Assembly (NCBI GenBank): GCA_038503035.1
Contig: JAVSML010000955.1
Span: 191,364 to 255,363 of the forward strand
Length of the DNA stretch: 64,000 bases
Reading direction: 5' to 3'
Source: Crocodylus rhombifer
Taxonomy: Eukaryota; Chordata; Crocodylia; Crocodylidae
The notes beneath the pieces are model-generated. The model was not told the origin of the DNA. It ran no database searches and saw only the letters and a list, made by a program, of their open reading frames with translations. A program made the translations under genes and the position numbers. Shown piece after piece: positions 55,631-64,000 of the stretch (positions within the stretch are counted from its first letter, which is position 1; each line of letters starts with the position of its first letter).

Positions 55631-56584
55631 AATAACTCTAGGTCCCACAACTGGGTGGATTACCCTCCTGTAAGGTCTGGAAGGTGGACCCCAGAGCCAG
55701 AGTGGGGCTACAGACTCAGAAACCTGTCTTGAAATTGCCCAACTGGCCAATCCTGGGGCCAGGACCAGAAGGGTCAAAGGGCCAATGGCCCACTGTGAGG
55801 GATACCCAGAGCTGAGGACCTGAGATTCCAACTGGCCTGGAAATGAGGCCAGGGCCAGTGTAGCCAAAGGTCCTGGGGGGACCACACCCATAAGGGAGAA
55901 CAGCTCAGAGAGTTAGGCAGCCCAGTATGAAGGCGGAGTAGGCTGCCTGAGAAGAAAGATCTCGGAGGGGTCTGGATTGGAGGATTCTGGGGCCCAGTGT
56001 GTGGCTGGTGAGGTTAACATCAGTGGCTGCCATCTGTGCAGCTTGGACTGCAGCGTAGGGAAGAAATGGAGCCACAGATAGCACCCCCTGGTATCGGGGC
56101 AAGAAATGGGCAGCCTCCTGCTTAATTAAGATCATTAATTGGATAACAACAAGGTGAGGCAGATAAGAAGGTGGGCAGTTGGCCCAGAAACAGGTGGGTG
56201 GGCCAAAGACAAATCAGTCCCAAGAAGGCTGCCTGTTACAGATCCTTCCCCAATACTTACCTGTGTTTGTTTGTAACTTACCTGAGCCCCAGTGGTGGTT
56301 ATCCATTGTAGAGAATAAGGTTATTAGTCCTATATTATATGTAAATATTTGTATCATGGTTATAGTAACAGTTATCTTTTAAGGTTCCCTGTAAATAATA
56401 ATAGGTTTTTATATAGTTTAATATTGTCCTGGCCTGGCTCTATAGGGAATGGGGAGGCTGTGCTCAGTTTGCAGTTCCCTCCCACAGCACCCCTGCCTGT
56501 GCCAATCCCCTTCAATCCAAAAGGGGAGTACATACCCTGCGTACACCCAGGCTACATATATTTAACTTCCCAATACCTCTTTAG
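55631..56584. other. Unclassified repeat-like stretch
   Basis: GC-rich to about 56100, then AT-rich. A run of words (cctgcgtacacccaggctac) near 56540 looks like a retroelement end. No gene. Confidence 0.35.
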
Positions 56585-56728
56585 GATAGGGTTGGGAAGT
56601 ACTACTGATTCCATTTTACAGCTGTGAAACGAGCACAGACAGAAAAGATGCCTGTAGCATAGGTTGTAATTGAACCCCAATTTCCTAGGTTAGTACCCTA
56701 GCAGCTTCCCTCTTCAAACTCACCCAAA
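56585..56728 (-). repeat. MIR-like SINE remnant
   Basis: On the plus strand: ttccattttacagctgtgaaac, acagacagaaaagatgcctg, ttgtaattgaaccccaattt and tagtaccctagcagcttcc follow the inverse of MIR ('attttacagatgaggaaact', 'gattcgaacccaggt', 'ctaaccactacgc'). Diverged but in the right order. Confidence 0.6.
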
Positions 56729-59700
56729 CTTAAGTCAAGCCTATGACATTTTAACAAACCTCATCCCAGACTTCCCACATGGCTCAAAAATGGGTTTATC
56801 TTCCTGCTCAAAACTGAGCTAGCAGTCTCCAAAATACTGTACATTTCTTCTGTTATACATAATTGTTCAATAAACTGGTTATGCAAACCAATATGAATTG
56901 CAAGGTCATCAACCGTTCAGTTCAGGTGTCCACTTCTTGTAGTTTGTAGTTAGTTGCTTAGTTTAAATGAGTTTATTTCTGATCTTTGCGTGGGCAGCTG
57001 CAATTTTTAAACTTAGAAAATATTGAATAGTGAATAATGAACATTCCTGTTCTGACAGAAATGTGTATGTTTGTATACAAAAATAAGTTTATGTAAGGAA
57101 AAGTTTTCTTCAGGTGTTCTTAAGAATAACATCCAATTCACTCAAACAGTCAGAATTACCAAGTAAAATAAAACACAAACCAAAATATTGAACCAAAATG
57201 CTGTTTAGATTTTGGATTGAAAGGCAATACTTTCAGCACTTCCTGACTTCCTCAGGTTTTGGAATGCTAGAGAAACAACTTCCCTGTTGCATTTTGGCCG
57301 AACAATGTAATAGTATGATGTGTAGAAAATATAACTATTAATTCAGCTATTTTTGAAGACAAAGTCTGAGTTTAGTTCAGCTTTTAAATTTAGTGCTCAT
57401 AGGGTTCACTGATAGCTAGCTTACCTTAAGATCCATATAAAATATACACTTTATTCTTCATAAAACATGTTTCTCATGTTGAGTTTGTGACTCAAGTCAA
57501 AGGAACAAACTATCCACTGCAAATTAGGTATGTGCTTAAGTATCTCCCTGAATAACAGTCCTGGAGATATACTTAAGACAACCTCCTCCTAGGACTCAGG
57601 CAGTTAGAGGGGGGTTTTTTTCCCCACCGAATTTCATGTTAAATTGAAGAATGAATGGGGAATGAGAGAGAATACTCCTCAGCATAGGTCTGCTTAAATA
57701 TTATATTTTATGCACTTTTTTTTTTCAATTTTATAATGATTTTTAAAAGAATGTTGAAACCAAAGAAGTTGTATTTGCTCATGGGAGCAATGAATAACAT
57801 TCTGGCAATGTGCATCATGGGGTATTATATAATATGCTAATATATAGAACATATACTACAGGGCTATATGCTAATATATAAAATATACCCTTTTTTATCT
57901 TGCAGGATCTTTTTCTTTTTAAGACTTTATCTCATGTTTCATACTGAAACCAGCTATAAGAAAACCAAACCAAAACAAAACAAAAATGGGATTTCCAGCT
58001 TCATTTCCTCAGATATATTTTTGCTTTGTTTTTAAAGCAATTGCGTAAAGTGTTTTAACTCATGTCTAATGTAGTGAATGTTTAGCTCAGCAAAAATGGT
58101 GTATAAGCCAAATACGGTTGTAGCAATGCTAGAAAAAATATTCAGCCAAACTGTTGCTCCTATGATAATTTGTTCTATGGCTTTCACCTTTGCAAATGGA
58201 AAAAAAAATCAAACTCTGCTGTTGGTTCACTTTAGACGAAGCATTCCATTTCAGATACATTTGATACAGTAGTTAAGCAAAACAATGGTGCTTCTATTTT
58301 CTGCCATGTTATGTTTTAACATAGACCAGAGCTGTCATATGAGCAGCCTACTTCCCTGCTCTATGAGAGGTTTTATGTTCCAAAAGACTTCCACCCCCAC
58401 TCTCTAATGGTGAAAATAAATCAATTTCATCTGCTGGTAGTTTGATTTCTAGGGTTTGTTTTTTTTTTTCTCCTCTCCTTCCTTTGTGGGCCCCTTTCCA
58501 CAATGCCATATGGCAGCTGAGAGAAGACTAGGGCAATGATCTGCATTTTCAGCTCTTAACAAAAGATGCAGTAGTGTCAAAGAGGCTCATGAATGCATGA
58601 GACACATTCATGTATAGAGAACTGCCTCCAGCCCTGTCAGGAAGGACTAAAGAGAAAGCTGATAGACTTGACATCACTTTAGAGTAAAGAAAGGCAGCAG
58701 TTCTCTCAGTGGTTCATCTCGCTCCCATCCGTCCGTCTCCCTCTTCACCCTCCTCCCCCGCCCTTCCTTCCCTCCCCTTTGGTACCATGCCAAAATCCCA
58801 TTAGCTCGATTAATGACATGTGGTTGGAAGTAAAAGCGTGTGGCAAAACAAGAAAGGCACAAGATCGACCATCTTATCTATTCGTTTTTGATACATGTAT
58901 CACGAGATTGAAGTATTTCAACAGAAGCTGTGTCAGCTGTGGTTTAGCAGCTTGGCTGCGTGAACTGCAAAGAGAAAAAGGCAGTAAGACACTGTAATCA
59001 GTTTTTCAGCTGTCCCAGTTCATCTCCTTAATTCTTAACTCATGAACAGATGAAACACAACAATTTTAAAAAGCTAGCAACATCCTCAGTATTCATGCAA
59101 GAAATGCAATTTAACAATTGTCCTTCCCCCCCTCCCCCCCCCGGGGATCTTACAGCTTTTAAACACCGCCATAGTAATCATTGCGTCTCAGAATCAGAGA
59201 TTTATTTAGGTTTCCCTTTGTTAAAAGAGGTATGTCAATATTTTACAGTAATGGTCCAAAATGCTTATGTTTATTGCGGTACTGTGTGATACTGCTACTT
59301 TGCAATATATTCCACTGTGGTATCTTTAAGAGCTACTTGTAACCAGATTTTCTGTATTTCTTAGTGCTTAAACCTTAAATGCTTTTGATTTCAATATGTT
59401 ATACTGTTTTTCTGAAGTGCTAGTCTCAAAAATGGGGGGGGGGGGGAGAAAAAATAAATTACTATTTTTAATTTATAACATTACCTAATTTGGGGAGAAA
59501 ACCAAGATATTGTTCTGAGGTTTGTAATATTTATATCTTATCTTATTACACAGTTTTATAGATGAAGAAAAGTGTGGTAATGTTTGTATGATTATGCAGC
59601 ATGCCATTTTATTCGGTGCATCTCAAAAGGAGGCTGACGTTTAGATCAGTAGAAATCAAAGAAACAATTAAGCTGTATTTTAAAGGCAGTTAGATTTCTT

Positions 59701-62700
59701 ACAAGTCCTATGCCACTTAAAAAATAACAATAATAAACTTTATTAAAGTAAATACAAAAGGCATGTGAATCCATTCCAGTGCGTCACACACCAAAAGTTC
59801 TGTCAACATCTGTACCTGCAGTTGTATCTAAACCCCAGGAACCCAGAACATAACTATTGAATTCAAATAGTCTCAAGGGCAAAAATGAAAAGCTCAATGT
59901 TTCTTTTGGATTTAGCTGAGCTTATAAGAGTGGCAGTACTTATTGGTCATGGCAACCGCTCTTTAAACCTTCAACTGTTAATTTTAGCTGAGCTGCAACA
60001 AAACAATTCAGCTATTCACCATTTCCCTTTCTCTTCAGAAACATCTGTTTACATGGCCTATGTCCACTCGACAGGATATGGGCACTTTATCAGGTCCAGA
60101 GCAGTGGACTGCAGCTTTGGTGTCCAAAAGCCTTTGTCTTTCTTATCTTTCATATTCATAACATGCATACATTCAGGGATTATTTAACTATAGCATCCAG
60201 CACAGTTTCTCTTTCTACTATTTTAGAAGATCAGTTTATAGTCACTCTAAGGTCAAGCTATAGTCAGTCCATGTGTAAAATGCCAAGATAGATATTGATA
60301 TATATGTGTGTGAGGGGGGGTACTGTTCTAGCACACTTTATACATATCTTTAAAACCAAGAGGTTTGACGTTTTATTTAGCTATATATACCTTTTATTTT
60401 AAGATCTTTCTATCTGAAAGATATGTATAGATTTCGACAGAGCTCTGCCATTTTTTTAGTAAATTTCTGTCCTAAAATTGAAACCCCCCTGCTGTCTTGG
60501 CTTCTCTTGAACAAAGACTATTAAATAGTTCTACAATGTGAGCATAATCCATCTCAGTGAGACTGGAATAAGTGTGTAGTAATTTAGTTTTATTTCAGTG
60601 GAGCTACTCTCAATTATGCAGCCCAAATAAAATCAGAATTTGACCTAGTGCAACTAGTTGCTTTCTCAATTTATTTCAGTCTTAATCTGTAACATCTTTA
60701 TAGATCTCCTCCAGGGGCTCTCCTAAACAGAGGCTACCAAGACCACGTGTGTGATGCATATATTGGGAAACCTGGACAATATGACATTGTTTGACTATAG
60801 GGTGTAAGTATGTCAGAGCTCTATGTGATTTATGATCTCTGTCACATGAATAGTGGGATTAAATTCCCTCTCCTGTCATGTGATGACCATGACCTGGTTT
60901 CATACTGTGCCCTCCACCAGTGCTTCTTTACATAGATGTGGTAAAAGCTTGCTCAGCTGTGACTTGTCCCTTGATTTGTGCTGTTGTGCTGCTCTTGTCA
61001 TATGCAGCCTCTGAAACTGTGTTACAATGTGCTGCCCATCCTGGCTGGTCTTCACTTCTCTAAGTCTATTTTGTTGTGTCAGTAGTTGAATTTCTATCCA
61101 GTTTGTATGGATGTGAGTTCCTGAATGCACAGTACTGGGCCATATTTCTAATTCAGCTTCTGGCACTTTATGCATGTCTTTTTTTTAATCAGCATGCACT
61201 CCTTTCTGTACCTGTAACCCACAGAGCAGTTGCATAACTGGTTTGGGGGAGGGGGAAAGTGTGGAAGGAAGGGAAGAGAGAAAATGGGGCCCAGCCCTAA
61301 GCATTGACTATTTGGGGGCACCAGAGTGATCCCTGGAAGTCTTGTGCCTACCAGCCACAGGAAATGGGTAGATCTGGGGTGGGGAGCAGAATGGTGACCC
61401 CCAAAGAATTTTTGCCACATCAGGTGCAGCCTGGTGCCTAATAGCATATCTGGGGTGGAGGAATAAATGGGGCATCGGGGTTGCCATTGTCTGATCCAAA
61501 ACTGCTACAACAGCAGCACTGGAAGCCATAGCAGCCACCTTCAATAAGATTTCCATCCCTCTCATTGTCTTCCCAACCCGCATCCTGGGTGCTAGATGTA
61601 CTTGCTACACCTTTGCCACAAGCCACTGACTTTAGAATTTCTATACTCATCATAGTGAACTCACCTGTGATTTAGCTTGTAGCCATGTCTTGTTTTGCTC
61701 CTTAGCCACACCTGACTTTTGCTGGATTTACGATTTCTTGGGTGCAAGCCTATTTTATTACTCTATGGGCCAGGAAACTAGAACATTTGAGGGAATCTCT
61801 TTTCCAGAGCATGCAAAGTACAATTTGCTTTCCCCTCTACTCTGGTGACCAGAATGACCTACAATTCATGGTGTATACAAAAGTGTGGGTTTGAAAAAAA
61901 TTAGTTTATTTTAAAGAGACCTTTCTAGATCACTACAAGACAATCTATTGACCCACCTTATGCTTTCTCATACATTGTCACTGTAGCTTATGAGTTTGCG
62001 AACAGTGAAATCCTTTTGAAAATTTGGTGTAGAAGTATTCTTATCTAATACTTAAAATCTCAATTGATCACAATCAGACCAATGTATTTGCATGTGCATG
62101 TGCATCTGTGTGCACGTCTGTGTGTGTGTACAGATATATTCTACTGGAAGCCACATATTTTCAAAATTAGCAAAAAAAATGGGGCTTAGGGGAAGGGATC
62201 CGTGTCATGCTTTCTAGCGTAGAACTATATTTTTTTATAACAAAGTTTTGGACAGAAGTAATCTGTGAATCCAAACAGACAAAGTGTATTAAGGTCAAGA
62301 ACCAAGCAACCTTAACATTAACTGATAATATTTGGAATGAAGATCCCATTCAGGTACATGGCTTGGGTCCTTTTGTATTCTCCACAATGCCTCAATCTCC
62401 AGGTTTGGTCATGGAGGGCAAAATGCTTTCTGCAAAGTGTAGCAGAATAGCATGAAATAACTAACTTCCTTCTCATTGCTTGGATTAGGTGAGCTAGAGT
62501 GAGGCCTTAGTGTGAAGTGACTTGAAAGAGAGGTTCATTGCCTGGTCTAATAACTGCTTGATGGGAACTATCAGCAAAAGACAGAAATGGCGCAAATCAC
62601 AGGGGGTTTAAGTTTTGGATTAAAGGAACTTTTTTCCAGTACATATTTTCCCTCTTCTTAGTCATAATTTGATATAACACGGTCGAAATTGCAAGTATGG

Positions 62701-64000
62701 CACCTCAGGTCTGTGTAGCTGTAGCAATTTTTTCTTGGCTAGTAACAGATTCATTTCTGTTAAAATTCTATTACCCCAAGCTATTTCTCTCAAGGATTGT
62801 AACAGTTTTTCTGAAAACAGATCAGCAGCTTTTGGTATAATCTTACTTCGTCTAACTGGAACAAGGTCCAGTTCTGGTAAATCCTGCAGCTTGATGTGAC
62901 AAGAATAGAAAACTCCATTTCATTTCCTCTTTGCCACCCAGACAGGTTATAATGAAAGACATTTTGAAGTTTTCTGACTCCAGAGCCAGTGTTAATTGCC
63001 ATCTTCCAGTGACAGAATGTGGTTAATGTTATAAACATCTTTTTTCCCCCACAGCAGCTTTGATATTAAGCAGAGCAGGAAGGGAGTTATTCCTCATAAC
63101 TTTAGCTGACAAACAAAAGGAAGAAAGAGTAGAATAAACCTGAGGATCGTGGCAAATTAATTAAAAGGCATTCTCATTAACATTGCTATTTATAAAGTGA
63201 ATTTTGTATCTCGATAGATTAAAACCAGGGTGTACACAGTTGAAAAGTTCTATGCGTGCTGTACACAATGTGGCTAAAGACAATTTACATGATGATTTGG
63301 ACCACCAAAATCCACATCTTGCAGGTGTGTTATGCTTGGGAACAGCTAACAGTGTTCCATGAAAATGTAGCTATATAGGAAATCTCAGCAAATGCAAGAA
63401 AATATTGTTAATGAAATTTTTACATGCTCTTTACAATTAAATCACTAATTACATTCAAGGAAATGTATTTGAGGAAGTTGTAAGTGTTTTTTAATCTATA
63501 TATTTATTAAAAAGTGTTCACTGGTCAATATTTAGTATCAGAACTATATATTTTAGAGTCTATTGGTCATTTAAATTACTTGGAATTTATTTCTGTTTCC
63601 TAACTGGCTGAGAAATGTATAATCTCAGGAAGGTTTAAAGAAGCAACTTGGCCTTTGAAACTCTGCCATACAGGTCTCGCCAAATGAGTTGTTCCTAGAA
63701 AAAGAAAACAGGCTGTGTGGAATTTAAATTTACTTTTCTCTGATTACATTCTCACAAAATAACTGTGTGACAGTGTGCAGTCTTACTTATAATAGATGCT
63801 GTCATTTTCTTGCCTGGGTTACTTAATTTTTTTTCTGTGCATGAGCGTTTTGGAGGGCTGTTAGACTGTGTCACATCTCATGTAACATGCTAGATATGGT
63901 GGGGGCGGTAAATATCCTAGCATATAGTATGAAAACTTACATTCTGTGAATATTTGAGTGAGTAAAACTTTGTAAGGTCTTTGTTTTATGACAATTTTAG
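56729..64000. other. AT-rich region without a gene
   Basis: About 7.3 kb with no supported exon or RNA gene. It contains C and G runs (59126-59143, 59431-59446), a (TG)-rich piece near 62090-62132 and the candidate conserved block listed separately. The ORFs here (to 100 codons) have no family signature. Confidence 0.45.
58640..59140. promoter_or_regulatory. Candidate conserved noncoding block
   Basis: Unlike its AT-rich surroundings, this part mixes a polypyrimidine tract (58719-58781) with a well-mixed sequence. It carries homeodomain-type TAAT words in inverted pairs (attagctcgattaatgacat, 58799-58818) and E-box/POU-like words. There is no ORF. The call rests on texture only; conservation across amniotes is untested. 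Confidence 0.25.

Noticed and set aside
60900..61653. Minus-strand ORFs of 71-99 codons as transposase remains
   Set aside because: I looked for Harbinger- or hAT-type motifs and found none that line up.
1..64000. CRISPR array, operons or other bacterial systems
   Set aside because: Repeats are transposons, microsatellites and one 82-bp minisatellite. No spacer-like array exists, and the sequence is plainly vertebrate.

Overview
The window looks like a vertebrate, most likely sauropsid, nuclear genome, and within that a crocodilian or turtle. The basis is several chicken-repeat-1 (CR1) LINEs with the usual 3' end (a 'ggactagatgatctgctcaggtccc'-type tail plus short 'actatgaa' repeats), MIR-like SINE remnants, L1/Tx1-type LINEs, short DNA transposons and LTR pieces in an AT-rich background. 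The species assignment is inference. I found no convincing host protein exon, rRNA, tRNA or CRISPR. All recognisable coding sequence belongs to decayed transposable elements.

Layout. 1-1360 holds the 3' part of a CR1 (plus strand). 1380-5490 holds short repeats, a MIR-like SINE and a hAT-like DNA element. 5490-11210 is AT-rich with no gene. 11211-15024 holds two truncated Tx1-like LINE copies beside (CCTT)n, one split by a CR1. 15025-21065 is quiet. 21066-23870 holds an old CR1 split by a small DNA element, then further repeats. 24391-27665 is a near-full-length CR1 on the minus strand. 27687-31590 (minus) holds a Tx1-like copy, a (CTTT)n run and a 5' Tx1-like fragment in a row. 32272-32915 is a hAT-like element with a long internal foldback. 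32924-36395 is quiet. 36400-45116 is a nest: (CTTT)n, a putative Tx1-like 5' end, a CR1, the rest of a Tx1-like element split by a 1460-bp LTR-type insertion, then (CTTT)n. 45758-47770 is another Tx1-like copy ending in (CCTT)n. 49300-56730 holds GC-rich LTR-like pieces, two CR1 copies and MIR remnants. 56730-64000 is AT-rich with one candidate conserved noncoding block.

The most interesting signal is the Tx1-like LINE family. All four visible 3' termini end in a shared tail (close to TTAAAAGTCAAAGTC) joined directly to a tetranucleotide microsatellite. Two copies join (CTTT)n and two join (CCTT)n, and their 3' UTRs differ in the same way. Two copies of a putative 5' end start at the same base directly after a (CTTT)n run. 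This fits a microsatellite-targeted non-LTR retrotransposon with at least two target-specific subfamilies. Microsatellite-targeting Tx1-clade LINEs are known in other vertebrates, so the novelty to test is this family, its two targets and its host.

No copy is intact: stops, frameshifts, lost catalytic residues, internal deletions and nested insertions are found throughout.
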